Assembly: GCA_943737045.1 (NCBI GenBank)
Contig: CALSFV010000313.1
Span: 248,001-312,000, forward strand
DNA length: 64,000 nucleotides
Direction of reading: 5' to 3'
Source of the DNA: Parapristionchus giblindavisi
Lineage: Eukaryota > Nematoda > Chromadorea > Rhabditida > Diplogasteridae
Below the pieces are notes generated by a model that saw nothing but the letters and a program-made list of their open reading frames with translations, did no database searches and was not told the DNA's origin. How positions within the stretch are numbered: the first letter of the stretch is position 1; each line of letters begins with the position of its first letter. The translations under genes and the position numbers were made by a program. This document shows positions 37,681 through 49,900 of this stretch, one piece after another.

Positions 37681-38119
37681 TGTTAAAAAAACGATTTTTC
37701 TCGAAAAAATACCGTTGAAAATTGAAATATTGATTGATCTTGGCTTAATTTCAGATAAAGCCTCGTTTCATGGCAATGCTGCTCAAGTTGCTGCAGCAGC
37801 TCGTGCAGGATGATGAAGCCAAGGTATGAAATTTATCATGCAGTTATCGATCGGCTACCGTAGTCATATATTTATCGACTGGCTACAGTAGTCATGCAGT
37901 ATCGCTTTTTTACCGTATTTTCTACCGTTTTCTACCGTATTCGTCATTCAGGCTGCCCTCTCATCCAAGCTTCTGCCTCTTCTTGATGATCTACTTTCGC
38001 GTGAGGACACACTGTTCAAGAATGGCGGGCCACTGGCCAAGTGTAACTCTGCCTGTCAGAAGGTGGCCTCACGATCCGCTCTTGCACTCATTCAGCTCAT
38101 CCACAAGAAGCTACAGTAG
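30693..38119 (+). CDS. MYBBP1A/POL5-like gene, copy B, 5'-truncated
   Basis: Exons: 30693-30784, 30924-31100, 33538-33681, 34416-34554, 34711-34843, about 34992-35084, 35349-35424, 35660-35755, 35831-35887, 35975-36101, 36386-36499, 36553-36667, 36793-36908, 37145-37217, 37281-37325, 37519-37613, 37756-37823 and 37952-38119 (TAG). All junctions I checked keep the frame and no internal stop is seen. Order: helical repeats (PLVLLYVCISLWRAV, ILVDLLISLLSQPRRFHR), three acidic exons (EEEEEDEEMEEG, GDDDDDEEESEEEDDETD), then LDEGLVAAFK and further helices ending LIQLIHKKLQ. About 230 residues precede the acidic part, whereas MYBBP1A proteins usually have a much longer N-terminal domain. Upstream is retroelement DNA, so no start or promoter is visible. 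It may be an unexpressed 3' half or use a new promoter. Confidence 0.75.
31205..33200. mobile_element. 2-kb foldback element in a copy B intron
   Basis: Two arms of roughly 980 bp mirror around 32,208. The outer ends read GAGACGAATCGC and GCGATTCGTCTC, and the inner arms are nearly identical. It lies in the intron between MYBBP1A exons 2 and 3 and is absent from copy A. Paired open frames on opposite strands (for example 31,585-31,911 and 32,505-32,831) are a consequence of the symmetry, not genes. Confidence 0.9.
32159..32257. repeat. Central hairpin of the foldback element, tRNA-like B boxes
   Basis: 31-base stems at 32,159-32,189 and 32,227-32,257 surround a 37-base loop. Each stem contains GGGGTTCGAACCCG-like sequence, matching the RNA polymerase III B-box core GGTTCGA followed by CC. 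The match is to the T-arm of a tRNA only; no complete cloverleaf or A box was found. Confidence 0.55.
33283..33395. mobile_element. Palindromic MITE, family 1
   Basis: Family arms (TTTTGAAATTCTCTCTGGCAA ... GCGGAGAGTTTCAAATTAGC) around a TCTCTCGTTTTCTTTGTCTG core, in the intron before MYBBP1A copy B exon 3. Confidence 0.7.
36193..36279. mobile_element. Palindromic MITE, family 1 (shortened)
   Basis: Counterpart of the copy A insertion at 9,480-9,599, with GTTAAAGG at one end and TGTGCCTTTAAC at the other. Confidence 0.6.
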
Positions 38120-38655
38120 TTACCTCACGATTACGGTATAGGTCGCCTATCGAGAACTGATTGTTTTGTTTTGTGCTCCTTTGTTTTTTTACATTGATTA
38201 TGGCCTTGCTCCTGTCGTTGTTATGTTTCTGTTACTATCTTTTCATTCAATCATTCATTGTTTTCCACCCATTTCCACCTCGCAAACGTTGTCTGTTGTT
38301 ATCTCGTTTACAGTATCTCCATTGTTGGTCCCTCCCCGCAAGGAGAAAACGTGTGTTATCTCTGTTAGAACAAAATAAGATAATAAAAGTTTATAAGACC
38401 CTTGAGTGAGCGATAACATGGCATACTACGTAAGTCAAGCAATATACAATGTACGAGGTCTCGAGAGGAAAGATTGAGAGGGTACTGTAAGTGTGAGCTG
38501 ATCGAAATAAATGAATACCAGTGATGCCAGATAGGTGAGCTTGAATTAAAAAAGTACTCTGTGTGTGGATACGGTGGTGCTTGGGATAGTGTCATGGTAT
38601 ACGGTAGGCATACTGTAGGTGTACCCGTCGATCGATCGATTGATTGATTGATTGA

Positions 38656-40235
38656 TTAACATCGATCTGGAGGCTCGGAAAAGACGGAAAGACGGTGTGC
38701 CTTGTGCAGAAGAACGATCCAGAAGATGATATTGAAGACGAGAAACTGAAATGGTAGGATGATTACGGTAACTAACCGATCGATTGATTTCGAGGGTTTC
38801 GGTAACTAATCGATCGATAACTGAGATTGCTGTAGTATGGATAAAGGCGACTTACTGCTGTTGGGAAAAAGACACGACTTGCCATGTCGACGTGGGAGTG
38901 ACGAATGCAGAAATCGAACTGAATAAAATGATCTTTGATCTTTGAACTTTGATCTTATAATTAGATGTTTGATCTTTGATCTTTATACCTTGAATGGTTG
39001 TTTCACAACAGCCAAAATGGTCGGCTGCGTTTCGCCACACGTACACTTAGCCAGACGTGCATCTTAACTTATTTCATTAATATATTTTTGTAAAATCAAT
39101 AATTCGATATCTACCGTAATCTCTCATCTGTTGAGTTTTGCGAATGATATCTATCGTGCATTCAATTTTTCATTGTGTTTTTAAATTGTTATTGTATGTT
39201 ATTTTTTATTCATTGATTACCGTACCCTGGAGTAGATCAGGTTGTGGTGGCGACGGTGGCCCTTTTGACTCTAACTTACTCGCTCGCCGCGCGCGATCTT
39301 CATTCTTCTTCTGGAAAATATATTGTCTTTTTTTATTATATATTATTTATATTTTTATACATTATTATTTATATTAATCGGAATATCGCACGCAGATAAT
39401 GTTATTATTTATTCAGTGGCCGTATGCAAGAAACGTTTTCCGGGAAAATGTGACGTCATAAGCGTAGGCGGAGGCGATTTCCAAAAATCTTCCGCCAACG
39501 CTAATGACGTTACATTTTCTCGGGAAACGGTTACCCGTTGTTCTTGCATCCACAGATACGATAAGATTTTTGTTTGTGAACAAGCTCCGCCTACCTTGGT
39601 GTAAGCGACGCAAGCGTACTCGATTAGAGCAAGCACGACTAGTAGATAGCAGAAGCCGAGGTAAACGTCGACCGCCTGCAATGCACCACACTACCGTACA
39701 CCACACCACCATCAGCTACCGTGTACCTTGATATAGGCAACAGGTGGAAGCCGTCGATTAGTTCCGGTCATGAGATGAGTCTCGGTGAGTACGGTCATCA
39801 CACCAATTACGGTACGCGAAGGTGGGGAGTCGCGTGAGATCCAGAACGAAACCCACGAGATCGCCACGACCAGACCTGTACAAGCATTAGTAAACGTCGC
39901 CCTGTGAAATATTACACTAGGGTCAAATGTGGTGTAACGATTAGGAAACGGCTCTCACCAGCCGGCAGGAAGATTTGCAGCATGTAGAAACCGCTTTCCC
40001 GATCCAACACGAAACCCGCTGACAGTCGCGAATACGAACCTGAATGGTAAGCAATGTTGATCTTTGATCTCGCATGACTACCGTATACCTGAGGCAGTCG
40101 TGGCGAGAGTGGTATTGACACAAAGTTGGGCAAATCGATATGTGGGCAGCTCCACTTCTTCCAACCTGACCGGTAGTTCACATTTTCCACCTCGACCGCA
40201 CCAGTGATAGTGGATTGTCGCCGTCGTGTAGCCAT
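38656..40235 (-). CDS. unc-49: UNC-49 GABA receptor, third C-terminal cassette (C type)
   Basis: Exons (5' to 3'): 40,235-40,089, 40,039-39,959, 39,875-39,727, 39,675-39,595, 39,310-39,280, 39,062-38,989, 38,918-38,856 and 38,745-38,656 (TAA). The first exon starts AT GGC TAC, completing the Tyr codon begun by shared exon 7. Segments: binding-loop region [12 protein letters not shown]1 [15 protein letters not shown]2 [19 protein letters not shown]3 [17 protein letters not shown], a short intracellular loop (about 40 residues) and M4 [14 protein letters not shown]. Spliced to the shared exons it gives 441 residues in frame. The M1-M2 linker reads PPSR instead of PAR, and M2 has Met at 6', a feature associated with the C subunit of C. 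elegans UNC-49 and picrotoxin resistance. It converges on MYBBP1A copy B, with the stops 537 bp apart. Confidence 0.93.
39424..39551. mobile_element. Inverted-repeat MITE in unc-49 intron
   Basis: TGCAAGAAACGTTTTCCGGG ... CTCGGGAAACGGTTACCCGTTGTTCTTGCA, with inner arms ATGTGACGTCAT / ATGACGTTACAT. It lies between the M3 exon and the next exon of cassette C. Confidence 0.65.
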
Positions 40236-40961
40236 CTAAAATAGTTTCGACCAATCGATAAAGCACACCGGTGCATACTGTAGCCACGCCCATTTCGATT
40301 ACTGTAATCAAAAGGGGCGTAGTGACACTGTGTGTGCTTTATGTGAGAGGGCGAAGCCGTTCTTTATTCATAATAATCAATCAATAATTTGTTATCAATC
40401 AATAATGCGTCCATGATATTGGAAGAGGAGATAAGAGGAGAGAGGAAAGAGAATTGGTATATATACACGACAATGAGAGCGAGCAGAGGTCTCGAAGGGA
40501 AAGCGGAGGAGGAGGGAGTACGGTAGGAATTGAAATCAATCGATAATCGGATGATCGTACTGATCAATAATTACGGACTAGAATTGGATATACAGTGGAT
40601 GGCTGAGCTTGATGTATCAGAGAGAAAAACAATCAATAATGCTATCGATTTTCACGGCGATCCGAACAAACTTTGGCTATGACTTGATATGACCAAAACA
40701 ATATGGAAATAAGAAACTCCGACGTTTGAAATTCAGCTAATACTATGGAAAATTGTACGGTACAGATCGCCGTGAACTAATCGATAATTCAATCAATAAT
40801 GAGGCATAACAGAGAGTGCATATGGTATGCGACGCGTATCAACTGAGGAAATGCACCAGATGCTATCACAGGGAAGGTTAAGGGGGAGGAGTTTGAGAAT
40901 GGGGGCGGAGCATTCAGAGTACAGAACGAGGGCAGTGGGCGGAGTCAAGGGGCGGAGCCTT

Positions 40962-43575
40962 TCAGTCTTCTATGACGATGGCATTCCAGGCGTCTTTGTC
41001 GACAGTTTCGCTCACCGAACTCAACACAGTCATTATCGTCCAGTAGAAAACTGTAAAGGGGCGGAGCTACAGTAAGACGAGCAATCGTTGCGGGAGTCGC
41101 TTACTGTTGAATCCACCGAAGAGCAGGGGGAAGCAGTAGCGTGAGCACTTATCGATTTTGGCAGGAGTGATATTAGTGCATGTACGAGAGGCTTTCTTGG
41201 CACGACCAAATGGAGCAGGCCACAGCGGCGATGAGGGTTCAGCCACCTTAATTGGGGATAAGATCAAAGATCAAAGATCAAAGATTTACCAATCGAGGAT
41301 GTTGCTGGAGTGGAATGGTTCGACAGTCACAATCGGGCGGAATCTCCATTAATTGGTGCTGAAAAATCGATAATTAGAAACTATTGATTGAAATTGATGA
41401 TTGAAACTATGATGCATTCTTGAACAAAGGGCAAGACGGAGTAAGGTAGGATGGTTTATGGTGTAAGTACCGTACCATGGACGAATGATGTGCGCCCATG
41501 TAGAAGGCGTCCACCTGCAAGCAGAACGTGCACCAAACTCAAGATTGAGAAACAGCAGACTACTGTACTACCACTACACCACGCGCATCATAGGCCACCA
41601 TCACTGCTACAGTACCCGGGAGGAAATGAGTCAGAGGGGTAGTGTACGCGAGGAAAAGGCGACGTTTAGGAAATCTCGTCGACTCATACACACACAAAGG
41701 ATAGCACACTACATTTGAACTGAACAATGCATTTTATATGGTGTAATTATGGTCAGACCTGATTATTGACCATTTTGGCCGGTGTTGGCGGTTGCGACAG
41801 CAGCATCATTTCGTATGACTAAATCAACACATACGACTACCGTATCTCTTCGTCACCGTTGTTTGCTATCGTGAACTATCTACAAGTCCCGAAAGAAGTA
41901 GTGCAAATTGCTGTTATTCTTTGAGTGTGAAGGATTCTTTCTAAAAACAGTGATGACTCTCCTCATTTCCCATTGTCTCTCGCTCTTACACTAGAGTGTC
42001 AGTCTTAATCATCAATTGGCCCATTACTAAATAATGGATTCAAACTCCTACTGAAAGATTGCACGTAGTACACTGATTGCTTTGATTGGCTGATCTATGA
42101 ATTTCATTATAGACTAATGTGGTGTTAAATTCTTGGAAAAGTAGATGGAAAAGTGAAAAGTAGTGTTAATTTTGTGATTGTAAAAGTAGTTGGAAAAGTA
42201 GTAATCCAACAGGCTCGCAAAGGGTTCTTATTGTAAAAGTTTGTCAATTACGAAGCTATGCTACTTTTCCAACTACTTTTACAATCACAAAATTAACACT
42301 ACTTTTCACTTTTCCATCTACTTTTACAAGATTTTAACACCGCATAAAGATCGCTAATTTTACTCTCTACCCTGGCAACGCTCTCTAAGAAGGACAAAAA
42401 AGGCGAGATCGCATTGTCAGAGGGGAGAGTTTCAAATTAGCTCGGGGTGTGTCTTTAAAGGTACATTCAAAGGACAAGTGATAGGCATAAAAATATAATA
42501 CGAGCGACATACGTTATTGTTCGGGGCCTTTGCCGGACTTCCAAACATTGGCCTCTCTTGTCGCTGTTGTTGCTCTTGGGCCTGCAATATTGCAATAATC
42601 GATCGATCAATAATCGGCAATTGATCTACCGTATACCTTTTGTCGCTTTTGCCGTCGCAGGACTATCCGCTTGTTCATATACGACACGACGGCATACTCG
42701 ACTAACGATGCGAATACCATCACGAAACTGTAGGGTTAGACATTATTGATTGATTGAGAATTTATTGATTGATGCTTACCAAAAATTCAAAAACACGTCC
42801 AGTCCCTTTATGTATGACACTTTCGGCATGGAGTTCTTAAAGAGATTGAACATCAGAAGATCAAAGATCAAAGATCAAAGATCTATCTTACATTAGTGGT
42901 CGTAATGAGAGTAGTCATTGTGAGTACAGTGGTCACACCAAGGCCAACACGAGCCGGACTAGCCTGTAAATCAAAATAATTAATAATATTTTAAATATTA
43001 TATAAATAATAATGTAATTAAGAGAGGACGTTTTTTTCTAAACAATCAAATTCTATCAGTGCAATGAGAGTGCATTTGATCGAAAATTTCTAAAGAAAAT
43101 TTCAATAATTGAAATTTCAGAAAAGTAAAGTGTTGAATTTATCTTTAGAGTGGACTGTGAGTGGATACATCAGACTGTTTCAAGTTTTTTTCAAATACAC
43201 CTTTTTTAATTTGTAAAAAAAATAAATAAACAAATAAAATTTGCGACCTCTCGATTCAGCCAGAAGGACACCCACGAAATCGTGACGATGAGCATTGACG
43301 GAATGACGATGTTCATCGAGTAGAAGCCCATATTACGCACCAGCAACACCTCGAAGTACAGCCGCACATAGACACCTACAAAGAATTGATCTTTGATCTT
43401 TGATCTTTGATCTTTGATCTCCAACCTGATGAGGTGACGGCTCTAGTTGTGTTCACATTGTACCCAGTGTGCTTGAACTGGGGCAGCATAAATCGATCGA
43501 ATTTGACCGCCTCCGATGGTTTTCCATCGTTCTTCTTTCCCCACGAGTAGTCGATCTCTTTCGTCGTGTAGCCGT
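40962..43575 (-). CDS. unc-49: UNC-49 GABA receptor, second C-terminal cassette (B type)
   Basis: Exons: 43,575-43,426, 43,375-43,248, 42,963-42,892, 42,835-42,780, 42,727-42,637, 42,581-42,513, 41,514-41,476, 41,358-41,290, 41,246-41,105 and 41,050-40,962 (TGA). The phase-1 acceptor matches shared exon 7. Segments: [31 protein letters not shown]1 [20 protein letters not shown], anion-filter linker SPARVGLG, M2 [16 protein letters not shown]3 [16 protein letters not shown], a Gln-rich loop, and M4 [16 protein letters not shown], with a tail ending NAIVIED. The spliced product is 504 residues in frame. Only C-terminal exons exist between 43,575 and the stop of the previous cassette at 43,917, so it must use the shared N-terminus. 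The two smallest loop exons (42,513-42,581 and 41,476-41,514) are less certain. Confidence 0.93.
42117..42341. mobile_element. Inverted-repeat MITE in unc-49 intron
   Basis: About 90-bp arms (AAAAGTAGATGGAAAAGTGA ... TCACTTTTCCATCTACTTTT) with outer ends ATGTGGTGTTAAAT / ATTTTAACACCGCAT. The spacer includes AACAGGCTCGCAAAGGGTTC. Confidence 0.85.
42362..42460. mobile_element. Palindromic MITE, family 1
   Basis: Carries CCCTGGCAACGCTCTCT ... GGGGAGAGTTTCAAATTAGC and the end CGGGGTGTGTCTTTAAAG; the left terminus is shortened. Confidence 0.65.
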
Positions 43576-43916
43576 CTAATGGTTTTTTTGGTTTATTCTT
43601 TATTTTACCAGACGATTACGGTATCTGACAGCAAACTATCGTGAACTGACTCAGAAATAGAAGAAGAAAGATCAAAGAATGAGAGGATTAATACGTGAAT
43701 GAGACACCGGACGCATAATATAAAAGTGAGTTAGAGATTTGGTGGTGAAGGCCCGTGTGTGGTGTGGTTGGGAATATTGTGATACGGCGGCTACCGTAAT
43801 CAAGGGAGTGGTCACTAACACGATAAACCAGGGACAGCTAATCATTGAATGAATGAGGAAATACGGTAACGACACAAGTCATGTGTGAGGTGAGTATTGA
43901 TTAGTCAATAAATCAA

Positions 43917-46900
43917 TCAATCGATTTTTAGCTGAGCATCGAGTTGAGAAATGCGAAGAAAGTACGACCAGTAGAAGATGTTGAATAACACAAATATCTG
44001 CAAATCAATCGATAATTGAGATAACGAATAATCGATAACTACCGTAGGAAATATGGATCTTGAGTACTTATCAATATTGCTTGGTCTAAAGGCTCGCTTG
44101 AACACAGTAGCGTATCGTTTCAAGCGAGATTGGTGCCGCATCTTAAATATTATTGATTGATTTTGTAAATTAATTAATCAATAATTACATCATTGAAAAC
44201 CACGACCGACTCTCGCTGTGAGGCTCTCCTATCGACGGTTCCTGAACGGAGAATATATGGTACGGTAATCAGACATATCCGGCCAGGAAAAATATTTTAA
44301 TGTTTTAATGTTTTAATGTTGCTCAACAAATGATTGGATGTATGAATTCATTGTCATTCATTTCTTTTGATTTTAGCACATCTATCAGGAGTATTGACTT
44401 ATTGGTTGTCTCAAAAAAGTTGGTCCGATGATTAGAGACATCATTCCTTTTTAGTATGAATAGTCAAACATAAATGTATGAAATGTCATACAAAGCATAT
44501 TTTAGTTGAGCAATATTCAAGAATATTCGTTTCTGTGAATACAGTAATCTATTGATCGACATACCAGGCACGGCGAGCAGGGGCGTGGTGGCGTCGGGCG
44601 GCAGGGATACGGTATTTGTTCTTAGTACGGTATGTGATGATGTGGACGGACACAGACACAGAGGTTCATTGGCCAGATTGACGGGAGGACGAGTGGTTGA
44701 GTCGATGTAGAGATTAGAGGAGCGATCAGTCGAGGAGTAGAACGGACGATATGCTGATATTATTGATTATTGATTTATTAATGATTATTGATTGATGATT
44801 TCAAGAGTTCAATTACTGTGCAAATTTATAGCTCAGTCATTACTTCTTTTCGAAAAGCTTTCATAAATTGCAAAGAATTATTGATTTGTTTTTTAAACTA
44901 TTGATGCCACTTTGGATTTCTCCCAATTATCCCCTTACAATTAGAGGCAAGAAAAAATCATGAATTAGTTTTTTTTACGAATTTTCATATAATAAAATTT
45001 TTAATAGATGTCGGATACACACATGTATTGTAATAAGCAGGAACGGATATCGATCGTTGATGGGGTAGATCAGGAGAAGTGATCACGGAGGGAACTCTGT
45101 AAGGGATAATTATAATATATCTTAACTGCGCCCGAGGCGCGACAGCAGTTGAAAAAATAATTTTGACATATGAGATATGATATGTGATATGGGTAATGAT
45201 TCTCCAGGGGATCAGGGTTGAAAAGGTTGCGATATGTAGGTCAAATAGGTATTTCCTTACGATCGTGATATCCTACTGTATTTAGCAATGCTTAGGCAAT
45301 ACTCTACTCGTGTACTTATTTAATAAAGAGTGGAATGGGCTCTATTCCGATCAGATTCAAAGAAGGAAAGATCAAAGATCAAAGATCAAAGAGCAGAGCA
45401 GACCTCGACTGTTTTCGCCTGACGACCAGCTTGATTCTCTTGGTGATATATCCGACAGCGGCGTATTCAAGAAGTGAAGCGAATACCATCAAGAATGATG
45501 TGCCTGCAATTATATATTTTTTTTTATTTTTCAACTATTTTATATTAAAATTTAAATAATTTATGCAAACTAGGTCGGAATTTATGAGGGACAAGTTGTA
45601 AGTGCTGTTCAAAAATCACTAAAAAAGGAGAACACGCGCCACTTTTCCTATACTCTCTGGCCACTCTATCGTCTATTTGCGCTTATTTAGTGATATTTTT
45701 GACTTTTCAGCACTAAAATTGAACCTTTATGAGTATAATTGAAATGTTTTCGAGTTTAAAAAATCAATAAAATGATTAAACGATCCCCCTCTTATCTCAA
45801 TTCTATTTATTCTTTTCCTCCAATCATTCAATCACTACTCTGACGTCAATCTTAGTTACATGATGATGATATCTCTCCCTCTCTCCCTCTCCTTCTCCCT
45901 CTCCCTCTCCCCCTCTCTCCCTCTCCTTCCTACCACCACCACTTGTTCATTAGAGATAGAATAGATACTTCTCTCGTATCTTTCATCTCACAACATAAAA
46001 CATTACAATGAATCCTTTCATTGAGAGGATTTTGTTCCTCCTCGATTCGACGACAATTTGCCACTAATCAATTGAAGATATCAAGAGAGAGACACTTGAT
46101 CACACCATCGATTTATGTCCTATTCAAAGATTGTCATATGATAATGAAATATTGTCCGTATAAAATGTACTTGAACAAGAACATGACAAATCAGTCTCTC
46201 AAGAGAACGGCTGTCATGTGTATTAGAGTTGGCTATTCGGGGGTTGCGGCCCGCAATGGCCTTGACTCTTTATTTCTAATGATTGCGGGCCCGCAATGCG
46301 GTGTAAAATCATTGCGGGCCCGCAATGATTCTGTTCTCTCAAGCAAACGAGAGAGCGAAGGAAAGTGAAGAGAACAAAAGAACGACCGATCACAAAAAGT
46401 GGCCAGATAGGAATAAAGTAGTCATTGCGGGCCGCAATGCTATTGCGGGCCCGCAATGATTTAACAAGCATTGCGGGCCCGCAATGCGTGTCCGTTATTG
46501 CCAACCCTAATGTGTATTGACGTGTGTTTTTATTGTTGTTGTTTTTTACGCATTTAAAGACCTTGTTTGAAGCTCATTTGAAACTCTGCGCTCTGGTAAT
46601 GCTCTCTGGCTTTATTTGTCTACGAGAGAGCATAGCCAGAGCGGAGAGTTTCAAATTAGCTCGCGACTCATGAAATGAAACTATATGAACAGTGCCCCTT
46701 GCATGGGAACTCAACACGCCCAGAGTAATCAGTCGTTTCTATTCCATCCCAAATTTTTTCGCATTTCATTATATTGTATTATAAAAAAATAGAATGGTCA
46801 GCGTTTATAAAATATGACCGAGCGCGAAATTTTGTTGGTAAAACCAGTGATGACGACTCAGCAATAAAAAAAAACCAGGAACTAAGTGGTGATCGGACAT

Positions 46901-49900
46901 TAGGTGGGTCATAAGTTCATCCCAGTCTGGCTATACACCTTCTGTCGTCTATGAATGAAAAACTTCCACGGACCTCCATTGCGCTCTTCTAATCAATCAG
47001 TCCCAGCTGGAACGGATTTACGGACGGAACGATAAATAAACGCATGACTCATTTCCGGTAACAGCAAAAACCAATAGTGTTTTCTAAATCATTATGTTGC
47101 AGGAATGGAAAGGTCACAGTATGCTCTCAGCACCTCCCATAGCCTCTATGCAAGTCATTCATCATAACATTTCGGACTCTTTTCAAAACAATTTTGTATG
47201 GATTTATGATTTTCGGGCAAAATCGTCGTTTTGAGAATTCCGCATTGAGTGCTCTCTTGTGTGAAAAATAACAGAAATTTGTCGCATTTCTTTTGAAAAA
47301 TTTCAGGAAAAAAAAAGAAATTTAAAGCTAATTTTAAAAAAATTCTTGAAGAAGAATAGAATTTAGCCATTAAAAGTAATTTTTTAAAAAACATGGTAAA
47401 TCAAAATAACTGAAAAAGTAATTACCGAGAAAGATATCGATCGACTTGACGTAGGACACTTTGGGCATAGCTGCCTGTAAAATCATCTTATATTTTAAAA
47501 AAAGAGTACTAAATAAAAACAATTGAACATTTGTAAAGTATAATATTATCAAAATTATTTTGTTAAACGATCAATATGGCTTTTCGTACCCTGACAAATC
47601 TTAAGTAACGTCAGAAACACTAAAAGGCACATAGTTGATCTATTTTTATAACATTATTTAATTTTCACTGTAATGCGCCTGAAAAACTACATTCGTATCT
47701 TTTAATTAATATTAATTTAAGTGCATGCTTATTTAAGTATGAGACAATTCGAGTGTATTTGGCATTCTCACAAGTAGTCTATGATAAGTATGTATTAATG
47801 TCATTTTCAGAATATGGACATTATTGCTAAAGATGCAGTCGAAACGAAACAAAGTGAATCATTTGTGGTAAATTGTGATAAAATTTGATAAAACTTAACA
47901 AAGTGCTGATTTTTAGCATTCACATGGTCTTTTCTACTGAAGAAGAGTTTACGCAATGTACCGCGAATTAATTAATTTTTAGAGATCAAAGAGTAAACAT
48001 CAAAGATGAATCATGAAAGTTCTAAGCCCAAAGATCAAAGATCAAACATCAAAGTTCAAAGATGAAAGATTACATTAGTGGTAGTCATAAGTGTAGTCAT
48101 CGTCAAGACAGTAGTAACGCCCAATCCGATCCTTGCAGGAGTCGCATCTCGGCTCAACCAAAACGACACCCATGATATGACTACGATGAGTATCGATGGG
48201 AGATAGATCTGTAAAATTAATTAATTAGTTAATTATGTAATTAATTAATTAATTATGTGATATGCTTTATAGTTCTAAGTAAAAGATTTTTTTGTCATTT
48301 TTTCATAGAATTGTGAGTCTCCCAAAATCACATGCTCTCTCGCACCTCTCTAACCTAGCAATTGAGGCGATTGGACGGACCTTGTATTACATATAGGACT
48401 CTCTGAACAATAAATTGTGGCAAACTTGTTCTTTTTGCTAGTGTGTGACAACGACTATCGATTGACCAATTTATCGGAGAAGTATGTTGTCAGACATCAA
48501 ACAGTATAACAATTGTTGTCAATGCAATAAATAAATAAATATGGTAACAATTAGTGACTATTTTGTAGGCAGACAACAAAAATAGTAAATTTTGCAGTCA
48601 ACGAATCTAGTGACAACAAAACATGGAAATAATCTTGTCTGACAACAAAAATTGTGGAAAATGTTGACCAAAAAATGAATATGGTTTGACAACAAAATGA
48701 CCAGAGTTTGTTGTCTGACAGCAAAATGAGCTCATTTTGTGACCAACATGCATTCCCGAGAAAAAGAGTCGAATTTGCAGTCCGACAACAAATTCTACTT
48801 GCTATTTCAATAAATTGAGTGAGTGGATGCATAGATTATCCTAACCTACGACACCTTCCCTATTATCTACAACAAGAACGAGGAAATTAGTACAATACAT
48901 GGACGAATACAATGATTATGATAATTAGTGATGAATCCAATCGAATATAATCGATAAATACGACAATAAATCGATGCTACCTCTTCTCCGACCGCCCGCG
49001 CCTTTGCATCGATACGTCTGAACGTCTTCTCGCATGGCTGAACGCTCAAAATTAATTAACGATGAAATATTCTAACTGAACTCCGAATTATGACGCAAAA
49101 CATCAACAAAACAGTACAGGAGGTTAGTAAGGCGATGAACATTGATTCCCAAGTGAAAATAAAGCAAAGATATAATTAAAATAATCAAATAAAAGGAATA
49201 AAACTAAATTCGAATTTATTCTACATTCAGAGCCGGAATAGGAGCCGTTATTTGGGGGAAAATGTTATCTTCCCTAAACAACGGCTCCTGTTACGGCTCT
49301 GAGTAGAATTAATTCGAATTTAGTTTTATTCTTGTTATTTGATTATTTTGTTTAAATCTGTGCTGTATTTTCACTTGGGAATCAATGTACATCGCCGTAC
49401 TTACCTCCTGTACTGTTATGTTGGTGTTTTGTGTCGTAATTCGGAGTTCAGTTCGAATATTTCATCGTTAATTAATTTTGAGCGTTCAGCCATGCGAGAA
49501 GACGTTCAGACGTATCGATGCAAAGGCGCAGGCGGTCGGAGAAGAGGTTGCATCGATTTATTGTCGTATTTATCGATTATATTCGATTGGATTCATCACT
49601 AATTATCATAATCATTGTATTCGTCCATGTATTGTACTAATTTCCTCGTTCTTGTTGTAGTTCATAGAGAAGGTGTCGTAGGATAAGAAAATCTATGTAA
49701 TCATTCAATATTTATTGAAATATCAAGAAGAATTTGTTGTCGGACAGCAAATTCGAGTCTTTTTCTCGGGAATGCAAGTTGGTCACAAAATGAGCTCATT
49801 TTGCTGTCAGACAACAAACTCTGTCCATTTTGTTGTCATATTCTTTTTTGGTCGAAATTTTCTTTTTTTTTGTTGTCAGACAAGATTGTTTCCATATTTT

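Noticed and set aside
40096..40235. Second minus-strand frame [20 protein letters not shown] as a gene start
   Set aside because: The ATG lies at the acceptor of cassette C in the wrong frame; the true frame gives [11 protein letters not shown].
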